From positions 631,774 through 695,773 of the forward strand of contig NC_030988.1 in NCBI RefSeq assembly GCF_000149955.1: a stretch of 64,000 nucleotides of DNA, written 5' to 3'. Shown here piece by piece: positions 55,614 to 64,000 of the stretch (position 1 is the first letter of the stretch; each line of letters begins with the position of its first letter). Source of the DNA: Fusarium oxysporum f. sp. lycopersici 4287 (taxonomy: Eukaryota; Ascomycota; Sordariomycetes; Hypocreales; Nectriaceae). The translations under genes were made by a program, and so were the position numbers. Under the pieces are notes generated by a model. That model was not told the origin of the DNA and did no database searches. It saw only the letters and a list, made by a program, of their open reading frames with translations.

Positions 55614-56258
55614 ATGAGTATAGTAATCTACGAGGGCAGATCTCAACATTGGGGGACTCTCCTGTGGAAGAATCGAAACGATTTTAAGGACAACTACGAC
55701 GAGGACCAATACGATGAAGACCTTAAGACGTCCTCCAAACTCCAAGAACACCGCCTATTAGTGCTTCAATATGAAGCTAGTTGGCGGGGAACGGCGTAAT
55801 GGCCTGGGGACGAAAGTAGACGCGAAATCCCATGGCTTGCCTTTGCGGTAAAGAAAGACGCCATAGCGTCGGACTTCGTCAATTATCTTCGTCATCAGGA
55901 CCAGTTCCAGACCACTATCTGGGAACTGCGTGGTTGCGAGTCACGCGAGCCTCTCTATTCTAATGACCTTTGCAAATTGTACATGCTAGATTCAGAGAGT
56001 CATAACTGGATGGGCATGAAGAGCCGTTCTGATAGAGGAAAGCTATCCTTGAAGAGGTTCAAACTTGACCACCTGACGTTCGACGTTTATGTCTGCGAAG
56101 TCGGGATGAGAATCGATTTCGAAACACTCGATAAGATGGACAGCCAGACCTTCTATAATAATATTAAAGACATGGACCTGGTTGGAGACACATGTGCAGC
56201 AATTAGCAAAGCGAGAATAGATAATCGAATACCACGATCAAAAAACTTGAAATCGTAA
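55614..56258 (+). pseudogene. Paralog family, member A1, broken by one stop
   Basis: ATG 55614 to TAA 56256-56258 in one frame, 215 codons, with a single TAA at 55797-55799. Continues past it as WPGDESRREIPWLAFAVKKD, AIASDFVNYL, TTIWELRGCESREPLYSNDL, KLSLKRFKLDHLTFDVYVCE and VGMRIDFETLDKM. Aligns codon for codon with intact A2 (62437): the stop occupies the Asp of SDWPEDE. The start of the gene and about 330 bp upstream are also homologous. Otherwise the sequence is conserved, so loss is recent, or a readthrough/edited product is made. Family function unknown. Confidence 0.75.
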
Positions 56259-56873
56259 TATCTACCGGCTGGGTGATGTAGATGCATTATGATTGAGGTA
56301 CCAGCGAGGAACGCCAGCGGGAACTCGACGTTTAGGTCAAGCGGGAAGAGATGATGGATTGGATGGAAAACTAAAATCGCCTGTAAATGTTTTCTTCGTC
56401 AGATATCGTGAGAGGCGAGCAAAGGAAAGCGTGATGAGCAACATTGAGGCGAAGCTGGAGGGACAAGAGATTGCTGCTGACTGACTTCAGGACCTTCATC
56501 ATGCGGCTAGACAGGAGCGAGAAGTTTTGAGCAAGATTTGATGTTTTATATCAGATCCTAACTTTGATATGGATGGCTAGCAGAATCTAGATTCTAAGTT
56601 GTTGAGCAATATAAGTCTTCGAGTCAGTTAGCAACCAATTAGCATACTTCTAATAGAAGGGATTTCGGATTCAGCTTCCCTACTAACAGAAGAAACCTGA
56701 GTAGGCTTGCAGTATGAACAACATCTAAAGATAAGATGTTAAACACCAAACCTAAAATGCCCTATATGTAAATATCTTGTTTTAAAAAACAACACACAGT
56801 AGTAGAAAGAAAAGGCTTTACTTATAGTAAAGAGACGTATTTTGGAAATATAGGTCATATAACTGAGAGTATT

Positions 56874-57089
56874 TTATTTAATAAGTTTTCCAATTTCAAG
56901 AATAGATGTTACAGATAGTAATTCATGAAATAATTCTCCAATCGAATTTACTACCTGTGTCCTAAGCTTGATAGTAGTTTGATTTACCAGCCACACGAAA
57001 CAGAATATATATAGAAGTATATCAACTGCGTAAGAATAGAACCATTGAGGAATGAAGCTAAAAGATAGCAACAGCGATGTAGCCTGCAT
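56874..57089 (-). CDS. Possible small membrane protein, about 71 aa
   Basis: From ATG 57087-57089: MQATSLLLSFSFIPQWFYSY, AVDILLYIFCFVWLVNQTTI, then ELFHELLSVTSILEIGKLIK. Two hydrophobic helices. The homologous block at 63163-63373 (minus strand) reads FNLFHQWLYPYAIDIRLYMF and then hits a stop. Weak candidate gene overlapping the 3' flank of the A duplication. Confidence 0.25.
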   Translation of the reverse strand: MQATSLLLSFSFIPQWFYSYAVDILLYIFCFVWLVNQTTIKLRTQVVNSIGELFHELLSVTSILEIGKLIK

Positions 57090-57246
57090 AGCCAGAAATA
57101 GCGATGGTTGTGGCACCCCGAAGCAGAGGCCGAAGGAGACATTGCAAGCCACTCTATCCCATATCGTCAGTTCGTGACTAAAACGTGCAGCGGTGTAGGG
57201 TCAGTGATGCACTATGGCTTTAGGCTTCTTAGCACCTACAATATTA

Positions 57247-57676
57247 CAGTAAGGTACGGGTTCACCGTCAGTAGTTTACTATAATGCTTTTATAGAAAGT
57301 GTCCCAAAATGGACTAAGCGTGGCGCAAGACCCATGCACAGCCAGAGTCGAAATGAACCCCGCCATCTCTCAGTCGTAATAGCCTCATTGTATCTCGGCG
57401 GTCTGAAATCAGGTGCCGGTGTTAAGATGAACCTATGATCGCTTTAATAACCTGGGATTTATCTTGCTTAGTAATTGTCTCTTGGCCAGGTCCTGGATAG
57501 AGTCCACGTTCATTCATATTCTTTGATACTGATCTGGATGCTGTTAGTGAGCGAACAGGACAGGGACTATACTAGCATCATCAGCAAGTGAGGTGTGCGC
57601 CACATCTAGTCTGTTTTGGGTCACTTACAACAAATTTACGATGGTGGACTACTGACGGTGGACCCGCACCTTACTG
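57247..57676. mobile_element. MITE family A, copy 3 (430 bp), with an empty site in the sister duplication
   Basis: Left CAGTAAGGTACGGGTTCACC and right (reverse complement) CAGTAAGGTGCGGGTCCACC, with TIR similarity continuing about 75 bp (CGTCAGTAGT, then GACCCAAAAC/GTCCCAAAAT). Flanked by TA at 57245-57246 and 57677-57678. In the sister block near 60150 the sequence caatatta-gtgcaatag is continuous, matching caatatta [MITE] tagcacagtag. This shows insertion after the duplication, with a TA target duplication. Confidence 0.88.
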
Positions 57677-57849
57677 TAGCACAGTAGTATCAATCTGCAA
57701 AAAACCACTGCGGCCAATCTCCGACTGCTGCTAAAATAAGAACAAATTGCATTTCCGCCCATTCTTAATTTTCCCTGAGACAATGAAGAGATATATATAA
57801 CTGTCTATCTTATAGCCTAACTTATGCTAAGATCATATCTCTTGCCACA

Positions 57850-58530
57850 ATGAACTGCATGAAGACAGACGAACTGACTGACTGGGGTGATCTGCTAGCT
57901 TGGAACAAAATACACATTGAGTGCAGTTTGCCAGGACGGAAGGTCGACTCACGATTTTCGCACCGGAGAGAGGACTGCGAATGCGCAGAGGACATAGCAG
58001 CATTACTCAAACTACAGAGTTATGAACTGTTAGTGGAAGAGCCTGACGGTAGTTGGCGTGGCTTAGCACCATGGATAGCTGAGATGTGCCAATGTAGCTC
58101 AGGGCCATGCAAAAAGGATACATGCGGATACTCAGAGTGCGAGTGCCGTGGACTTCCATGCCTGGAATTCTTGGTTAAGAAAGACTCAATAACGCCAACC
58201 TTTATCGATGAGCTGCTGAATAACCCCAAGCTTTATGCAATTGTTTGGAATGGTCTTGATGGGACGCTATATAAGCCCTGCAAATTCGATCCTAAACATG
58301 TTGCTAGTTGGATGAGCCGAAGGTTGGAGTCGAAGTCTGGCGACTGGGTTCCGCGGGCTGGCCCAACACTAGAGGGAAAGCTGTCCTTGGAAGAATATAA
58401 TCTCCAACACCTGGAATACGAGGTATATATCTGCCAAGTAGCGATGGGAATGGAGTGGAAAGACTACAGTGGGATTATCTATCCATTCTTTGCGTGTCCG
58501 CCCCATTTACAAGCCAGCGCTCAGGCCTGA
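57850..58530 (+). CDS. Paralog family, member B1, with a chimeric C-terminus
   Basis: ATG 57850, 226 aa. N-terminus TDWGDLLAWNKIHIECSL (A members: ESWEALLSNN); helical LLKLQSYELLVEEPDGSWRG; a B-specific cysteine-rich insert MCQCSSGPCKKDTCGYSEC-EC of eight or more Cys; then GLPCLEFLVKKDSITPTFID, LYAIVWNGLDGTLYKPCKFD, SWMSRRLESKSGDW, GKLSLEEYNLQHLEYEVYIC and VAMGMEWKDYSG. The same block order occurs in A2 (IPWLFFAVKKEAI, ATIWELRGRESREPLYS, PKLSLEMFKLDHLTFDVYVC, VGM). From about 58474 the frame enters unrelated sequence (IIYPFFACPPHLQASAQA), which is the complement of a P450 fragment, so the family C-terminus (QDFHDTIEKFN... in B2) was replaced. Unknown function. Confidence 0.72.
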   Translation: MNCMKTDELTDWGDLLAWNKIHIECSLPGRKVDSRFSHRREDCECAEDIAALLKLQSYELLVEEPDGSWRGLAPWIAEMCQCSSGPCKKDTCGYSECECRGLPCLEFLVKKDSITPTFIDELLNNPKLYAIVWNGLDGTLYKPCKFDPKHVASWMSRRLESKSGDWVPRAGPTLEGKLSLEEYNLQHLEYEVYICQVAMGMEWKDYSGIIYPFFACPPHLQASAQA

Positions 58531-58604
58531 ACTCGTCTGCATCATGTCCAAATACATCTGCGTTTCGGTGAGCCACCCACGCGTTGATGCCAACAATATT
58601 CTAC
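58474..58604 (-). pseudogene. Cytochrome P450 fragment (PERF region)
   Basis: On the minus strand the frame reads IVGINAWVAHRNADVFGHDA and DEFRPERWLVNGADTQRMDR before a TAA. This is the segment of fungal P450s between the K-helix and the heme loop, with the FRPERW motif; it resembles pisatin-demethylase-like fungal P450s. No heme-cysteine loop or other parts were found nearby. On the plus strand the same bases encode the last residues of paralog B1. Confidence 0.72.
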
Positions 58605-58698
58605 GTATGGAAACATGAGTAAGGTATGTAGTTCAGACAGGTGACAGACGATAGACTAATGATCACAGAAAGTCGACAAATCATCCGATCAATTGAAA

Positions 58699-60082
58699 CT
58701 AATCGCCAGACTCTTCGCCAGATATTGAAACAACTATCTGACATGTTCTTGCATTATGTCCTATGTTGCCACATGCTCCACAACGCCTTTCTTTCCCGCG
58801 CGCTGACCCTTCCCGACCACAACTTTTCGACGATTCAGCCACTACCTGCGTATCGACATCCATCTGATTAATTACTTGCCTTCCTTCCTCTATTGTAATT
58901 GCTCCTCCTTTCTGTACTCGGGTTCTTTTTGCCCTCCGCCGCCGGCTTAGTATCTCATTCGCCCGTTCAAGATCTTGGACCTTGACCTTTAATAAGCTAA
59001 CCTCATGCATGACCGCCTTGGTCCCCTTGGAAAGAGACTTCAGTGCTTCCAGAACTGACTCTGGTGAGCTGCTGTGATGCCTTCTGATCCATCTTGCGAG
59101 ATACTCCGATTGCGACCCAGCCTCAAGCACCGTCTTTGGCGTCTTTGAGACCCATGGGGTAGAGGGGCCAGTCTCCTCCTCAACTGGCGTTGGAGTCCGT
59201 AGCTGCACATCAAGTTTCGAGACCACATGTTCCGGGTCAAGTGGAACAAGCCCGGCACCTCATAGTGGCCTCAAATGCGGCATAAAAAGCCGGAAAGAAC
59301 TCGGTCTTGGAAACGGGGGTTATAGAGCATCGGATCAGATGCTCGATTTCCCGGCCATATGCCTTCTTAAGCACGGAAAAGCACCCGACATCAAGAGTCT
59401 GAAGTAGGTTTGAGGCATGAGAAGGTGACGACCTTGTTCTCCTGACAATATCGCTCGAAATCGGCCGAGTGGTGGCTTTCGTGGCCATCGAGGATCAGAA
59501 GACGATAAAGACTATTTGATCGCTCAGCTGAGGACCGGTCAACGCGCTTTAGCCACTCAAGACCCAGTTCGTTATTTCCCCATCCGTATTGGCTCGTTGC
59601 AATCACCCAATGGCCTGGGAGGTCGCACTCTTGGTACCAATTTGCAAGGTGATTATGGCCTGCAACAATGATGAACGGCGTGATCGATTGACCTTCTGCA
59701 TTAATCACCTAGATTATAGTAATCCATTCTTGGTTTCCAGGCTGCACTGATTGTGGCCCCCCTTTCCTTCCTGAACCTGTGACAACCGTTCCAGCCATAA
59801 TAATGCCCATCGTAACGCCATTCTTATGAAAGTTCCACATATCACCTGATCGGATACCATACGTCGCGATCGTATTCTGCACAAGCCTAAACCAGCTACG
59901 AATATCAGTATGATCTTCGAATTTGGCTCTCTGGTAGTCATATTGCGGAATAAAGCCGTCTTTAGCTCTGGTTGTGGCTTGATGAAGTTATGAGCCCAGC
60001 GCCTTGTCAACAGGTGACGCGTCGCGGTCAGCTCCCAGAGAATTCCATTGCCAATCCTCATATCATTGTCAGAACATCGCAT
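58699..60082 (-). pseudogene. Degenerate pogo/Tan1-like DDE transposase
   Basis: In changing frames on the minus strand: WAHNFIK.QPELKT (about 59960-60000), then FIIVAGHNHLANWYQECDLP, GHWVIATSQYGWGNNELGLE and LLILDGHESHHSADFERYCQ (DDE core), LLQTLDVGCFSVLKKAYGRE, then LDVQLRTPTPVEEETGPSTP, ALKSLSKGTKAVMHEVSLLK and a C-terminal zinc knuckle CGACGNIGHNARTC. The order matches fungal pogo-type transposases with a C-terminal knuckle. At least four frameshifts and stops, and no N-terminal CENP-B-type HTH seen intact. It splits the two B-family blocks. Terminal inverted repeats were not located. Confidence 0.8.
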
Positions 60083-60342
60083 ATCGTAAATAACAAAGCA
60101 TGCAGTGTTGCAGCGTCATTGATGCACTACAGCTTGAAGATTTTGAGCAGCTGCAATATTAGTGCAATAGTTCCAATCTGAAATACGCCGTTCCGGCGAA
60201 TCTCACACTGCTGCTGAAGCAGGAAAAAAGTACATTTCTGGCTATTCATAATTTTCCCTAAGGCGAGTGTTAGAGACATATATATAGTCTTATGTCTTGT
60301 AGCCCAGACCATGGTTATGCTATGTCTCTTGCCACAACAACA

Positions 60343-61064
60343 ATGAACTACAAAGACGCCAGCTGGAGAGATCTCCTTGCACCATGCTAAATGGAAATTG
60401 AACGTAGTTCGGCAACAGATGTGAATGATCCGCAACGGGTGAAAGAAGGCATGACGGAAGACTGCGAAAACGCAGATGACAGGGACGCGTTTCTTCAACT
60501 CCTCCGCTATGAGCTACCATCATTCGGAGTTGACGGTAGTTGGCGTGATCTATCACCATGGGAAGACGAAAGGTGCGGAGTATGTGTCGAAGACCAATGC
60601 AGACATGATATTTATAAGTACGAGCACCGCGGAAGCCCATGCGTTCAGGTTTTTATCAAGGAATACCCGACAACGCCAATCTTTCTCAGAGAGCTATTAT
60701 CTAACCCCAAGCTTCATGTAACTGTTTGAAACGGTTTCGATGGCAAGCTATATGAGCCTAAATTTAACCATAAATACTCTCCTAGCAGTACCTCACGAAG
60801 CTGCTGCAAATTCCCGACCCGAAATCTAAAATCAAAGAGCTAGAATTGGTGGACTTTGAACGGGGAGATCTTAAGCTGCAGGATCTCCAACACCCGAAGT
60901 TCCCTATATGTATCTGCCACGTAACGATGGGCATGGAGTGGAAAGACTACATAGGGATGGCAAAACAGGACTTTCATGACACGATCGAGAAGTTTAACAT
61001 AGTTGACGAGGTGGTGTCAGCTTTGAAAGCCGCGGAGGTCGAGCCCAGCTACAATATACAATGA
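60343..61064 (+). pseudogene. Paralog family, member B2, inactivated
   Basis: Start ATG 60343 (NYKDASWRDLLAP) and a TAA at 60388-60390, then a second TGA at 60727-60729 replacing the Trp of (I/T)V-W-NG(L/F)DG, then a frameshift around 60770-60800; the end reads LQDLQHPKFPICICHVTMGM, EWKDYIGMAKQDFHDTIEKF and NIVDEVVSALKAAEVEPSYN. It contains a cysteine insert (ERCGVCVEDQCRH) shorter than in B1. Upstream about 170 bp match B1's upstream region, including the motif tctcttgccacaa before the start. The TGG-to-TGA change is of the G-to-A type produced by RIP or ordinary mutation. Confidence 0.75.
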
Positions 61065-62104
61065 AAGAGTTACCAGGAACTATAGAGTTATATTAAATGA
61101 ATCGATCTTAGATTAGTAAGCGAAGAAGTGTTTCGTCGCTCTAAGACAACAGGCCACGATTAGATACAACACATTCATCAGCACTTTTATGCAACTTGGC
61201 TCGCTGGATACTGCACCAATTAGGCTTCCCATTGAACAAAGCCTAAACAGCATTTCGACAACGCTCAGTACTGCGCCCTACGCAATCTAACAACAATAAC
61301 ACAGCACGGCTTAATTTATCCACGGTTGGGAATCAACCCGCTGCTGACAGTTATACTCTGAACAGTTACATAGCTGCATGGCCCGAGATTGTCAGGTGTG
61401 ACTAGTCACCTTCCACTTAACAACGCAATTATTCCTTGTAAAGGCTGGTTTACAAGTATTGCTACTATAGATGTTTAGGGCGCGAATCTGGAGAAGTATA
61501 TATATGCTAATAGTAACTAGTCTCCGTACAGGCTACAAGGGCTACTCGAATCTGAGTACTATGTTACTTACAGCGTCCAGAAACGGATGCTGTGGTACTG
61601 TTTCGAGACTGTGCAGAATCTGCCATCACGACCTCTTCTGCCTGCGTCTACAGTCTTGCCATCTCCAACAACATTTCTAGGAATTTTGGCGATGGCTGCA
61701 GATCAGTAAAGCCACACGTATTACACATTCCAGGTTGAGTATCCAAAATTTCATCGTTGATCGTTTTCCTCGCCCGCAAGAACAGTGATGTTTTTCATAT
61801 CGGGAGGGAGACTGAAAATGAAATTTCCTGTATGGTACTATGTCCAGTAAGTGATCTATAAGCAAAGGCTGGCAGGTGTCAGTTAGGGTGTCATGATGCA
61901 AACAAGTCAAAAAGTATCTGCAATAAGTAATACAGTGAAATATGAAGCCGACAGTGCACCCTACGGGGAATAGAACTTTGAAGACTGAACCTAAAATGCG
62001 CGGAACGATGAACTTGGACGTAAAAGCTAGAATGAGAAGAGCACGAAGATTTCCGTACTCTTCCTTTATCCCGATAAGCAAGAAGATCTAGAAATTACAG
62101 ACTC
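61065..62104. other. Gene-free stretch with a dispersed repeat at 61715-61850
   Basis: The segment at 61715-61850 matches 40139-40265 (tatcgggagggagactgaaaatgaaatttcctgtatggtact vs tatcgggagggaaactaaacttgagatttcctgtactat, shown in part) in the same orientation, and is stop-interrupted here. Otherwise nothing recognised. Confidence 0.45.
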
Positions 62105-63377
62105 TTAGCAATGGTCTATGTCGGATCAAATGCCTGCGTATAAAAGAGAGCCATATACTTGATAGGACTCCTCCACATTAAACTTTAAAAAGAACATGGT
62201 ATTGTAAGGCGGAAGCTGGAAGTGTTTGATACCAAAAACAGCTGACTTCTACTCCTCCCAGACATATACATATCGCATTTTAATATTTTACCCTCTTTTT
62301 TATCTCGTTTTTCAATACTAACTTTAAACCTTCTATTTAAAAAAGCGCTACATCTACACTTGAGGAGAGGCATATATATAATACATACCTCATCATTCAC
62401 CATTTTTTTTGCATTATTTACCTTTGTGTCATAATCATGAGTAGCGTCCACGCGGACACACCTGAAAGTTGGGAGGCTCTCCTGTCAAATAATGTAAAGG
62501 CGTTTGTGAGCAGCTATAAAGAGGACCAATTCGATGAAGACCTGGAGACATTCCTCCAACTCCAGAAACACGGTCTATTCGTGCTCGAATATCAAGCTAA
62601 TTGGCGCGGAATATCGGATTGGCCTGAGGATGAAAGTGAACGCGGAATCCCGTGGCTTTTCTTTGCGGTGAAGAAAGAGGCCATAGCGTCGGACTTCGTC
62701 GATTATCTGTGTGACCGGCGCGAGCTCCAGGCCACTATCTGGGAATTGCGTGGTCGCGAGTCACGCGAGCCTCTCTATTCTGATTACTTTTACAAATGGT
62801 ACGAACCAGCATCGGATTCGAACAGTCATAACTGGAGGGGCATGGACAGCCGGTCTGATGATCCAAAGCTATCTCTGGAGATGTTCAAACTTGACCACCT
62901 GACGTTCGACGTTTATGTCTGCGAAGTCGGGATGAGAAGCGATTTTGAAACAGTGGATAAGATGAGCAGCGAGGAATTTTATAATGATATTCAAGTTGAA
63001 GACCTCGCTGGAGACATATGTGCAGAGATGGACAAAGCACATATAGATAATGATGACATAGACTGGTTGAAACAGAATTGTTGAAAAAGCAGACGCCGCA
63101 ATTTTAAGAAGGAGCTTTTTGGGAATTATGATTTCTAGTAACTAACAGTGATTCCCTAAATAAGTTTCCCAATCTGGATAGCAGGTATCAGACAGTAATT
63201 CATTGACTAATTCTCTGCTCGAAATTACCTGCTATGTTCTCCTCGGCTTGATGGTAGCTTGACGTACCAGCCACCCATACTAATTGGGAAATAGAACATA
63301 TATAGACGTATATCGATTGCGTAAGGATAGAGCCATTGGTGAAAGAGGTTAAAAACAGCAACAGCGTTGTAAAATTA
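62105..63377. repeat. Segmental duplication A, copy 2
   Basis: Counterpart of 55280-57150 covering the promoter, gene A2 and a 3' block to 63373. The homology ends at the TA where the Tc1-type element begins. Confidence 0.75.
62437..63084 (+). CDS. Paralog family, member A2 (intact), 215 aa
   Basis: ATG 62437 to TGA 63082-63084, single exon. Blocks in order: ESWEALLSNNVKAFVSSYKE (1-30), FDEDLETFLQLQKHGLFVLE (about 32-51), YQANWRGISDWPEDESERGI, PWLFFAVKKEAIASDFVDYL (about 72-91), QATIWELRGRESREPLYSDY, SHNWRGMDSRSDDPKLSLEM, FKLDHLTFDVYVCEVGMRSD (about 152-171) and an acidic C-terminus. Acidic, soluble, no signal peptide and no membrane segments. No known domain recognised. A long TATA-like run (atatatataatacatac) and a pyrimidine tract precede the start. 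The intact member of a four-copy array. Confidence 0.72.
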   Translation: MSSVHADTPESWEALLSNNVKAFVSSYKEDQFDEDLETFLQLQKHGLFVLEYQANWRGISDWPEDESERGIPWLFFAVKKEAIASDFVDYLCDRRELQATIWELRGRESREPLYSDYFYKWYEPASDSNSHNWRGMDSRSDDPKLSLEMFKLDHLTFDVYVCEVGMRSDFETVDKMSSEEFYNDIQVEDLAGDICAEMDKAHIDNDDIDWLKQNC

Positions 63378-64000
63378 GTGTCCAAAAGTCTCTGGACGGT
63401 GCCCCGCCAACGTGTAATCCACCAGATAAAATCAGACTGATCCTAATTACAAACTTAGACAAAACTTAGATAAAACATGTCTGAAATGAATGGAATTTTG
63501 GCCACCTTATGCCCAAAGCGCAAAAGAAACCATGAATTCGATGACGTAGTTAAAGCTCTTATTATACAGGCTGTAGAGAGTGGGAAGTCATATCGAGCTG
63601 TCGCACAAGAGGCAAGATGTTCACCACAAACAATCTCAAATATTGTTCAACGCTGGAAAACTCTACAAACTCTGGATAAAAAACCAAGATCTGGACGTCC
63701 CCGAAAACTCACGATTCAGCAGATTCGATACGTATTAATTTCATTAAAACGCGACCGTCGCATTACATATGAAAAGCTTGTTAACTTTTTAGGTGGTCAC
63801 ATCTCACGAACTACGATACGCCGAGTTATACGCCTCCATTACGGTCGCAAATGGAGGGCTATGCAAAGAATACCGTTATCTAAAGAAACCGCTCGTCAAC
63901 GGCTTTCTTGGTGTTAAGCTTGGAAGGAAGATATCGAAGAATTGTTGGAGGTTTGTCGCTTTGAAGTTTGCGGGTTGTTCGCTTCCGGGAATCTTCCACT
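63378..64000 (+). mobile_element. Tc1-type DNA transposon, left part; right end outside the window
   Basis: Begins GTGTCCAAAAGTCTCTGGAC right after a TA (63376-63377), at the exact point where homology with segmental copy 1 stops. Contains a Tc1-like transposase frame starting at 63477 and runs off the window. Confidence 0.75.
63477..64000 (+). pseudogene. Tc1-like transposase, interrupted by a stop
   Basis: ATG 63477. N-terminal helix-turn-helix pair: ALIIQAVESGKSYRAVAQEA and SPQTISNIVQRW; linker KPRSGRPRKLTIQQ; second HTH-like region HISRTTIRRVIRLHYGRKWR; then LSKETARQRLSWC and TAA at 63915-63917, followed in the same frame by AWKEDIEELLEV, where the DDE domain would begin. The stop sits where such transposases continue with W...W..D...L. 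Only the start of the catalytic domain is inside the window and it does not show a clear DE motif, so the copy is probably inactive. Confidence 0.8.

Larger units (their letters stand above)
55280..57150. repeat. Segmental duplication A, copy 1 (partner 62105-63377)
   Basis: Homology to the partner begins about 330 bp before the A-type gene (cagcctatgtctgatagaatg vs caatggtctatgtcggatca, and acctttgtgtcataaccatg vs acctttgtgtcataatcatg), runs through the gene and resumes at 56874-57120 (tagtaattcat...taattctc...gatatacttctatata vs the 63163-63373 block). Copy 1 carries about 600 bp between gene end and 3' block that copy 2 lacks. Confidence 0.75.

Noticed and set aside
1..64000. CRISPR array, rRNA or tRNA genes
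   Set aside because: No regularly spaced short repeats, and no complete cloverleaf or rRNA sequence was recognised by reading. A tRNA scan was not possible here.

Overview
The window looks like nuclear DNA of a filamentous ascomycete, probably a Sordariomycete of the Fusarium type. Genes are split by 48-73 bp introns with GT..AG ends and CTGAC/CTAAC-like branch sites. NACHT-WD40 immune-type genes, a DUF3455 gene, a fungal C2H2 factor and a Copia retrotransposon are present. Many predicted reading frames begin with GTG or TTG, so starts here were moved to the first plausible ATG. The window is gene-poor and rich in transposons, pseudogenes and lineage-specific paralogs, as expected of an accessory or subtelomeric region. 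This placement is inference.

Layout. At 1-2.7 kb, two NLR pieces lie head to head: an N-terminal NACHT half on the minus strand and a C-terminal WD40 half on the plus strand. At 3.4-5.6 kb are a conserved two-exon gene and a second gene cut by a retrotransposon. A 5,195-bp Copia element with two 206-bp LTRs that I read as identical fills 5.6-10.8 kb. It has gag and pol in one frame separated by a single TGA, and no target duplication. The other side of the element cuts an unrelated glycosyltransferase-like gene that also holds a 200-N assembly gap. From 14-16 kb lie a dead protein kinase and a two-finger C2H2 gene.

Ordinary accessory genes follow between 17 and 37 kb: an MFS transporter, a secreted double-psi-barrel protein, a small repeat-rich secreted protein, a TM2 protein, a C2H2 transcription factor, a DUF3455 protein and several unknowns. 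From 37 to 50 kb the sequence holds two families of TA-flanked MITEs, a nucleoside-hydrolase-like gene, a LINE relic and two paralogous small cysteine proteins. A three-exon LTA-synthase/sulfatase-like membrane enzyme sits at 50.4-53.1 kb.

The right end (55.3-64 kb) is the most unusual part. Four members of one unrecognised protein family, in two subfamilies, lie in the same orientation in two nested segmental duplications. Two are intact or nearly so and two are broken by stops. The array is interrupted by a MITE whose empty site survives in the sister copy, a dead pogo-type transposon, an antisense cytochrome P450 fragment that now encodes the C-terminus of one paralog, and a Tc1-type transposon at the window edge. 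There is no operon logic; the common theme is duplication, transposition and decay.
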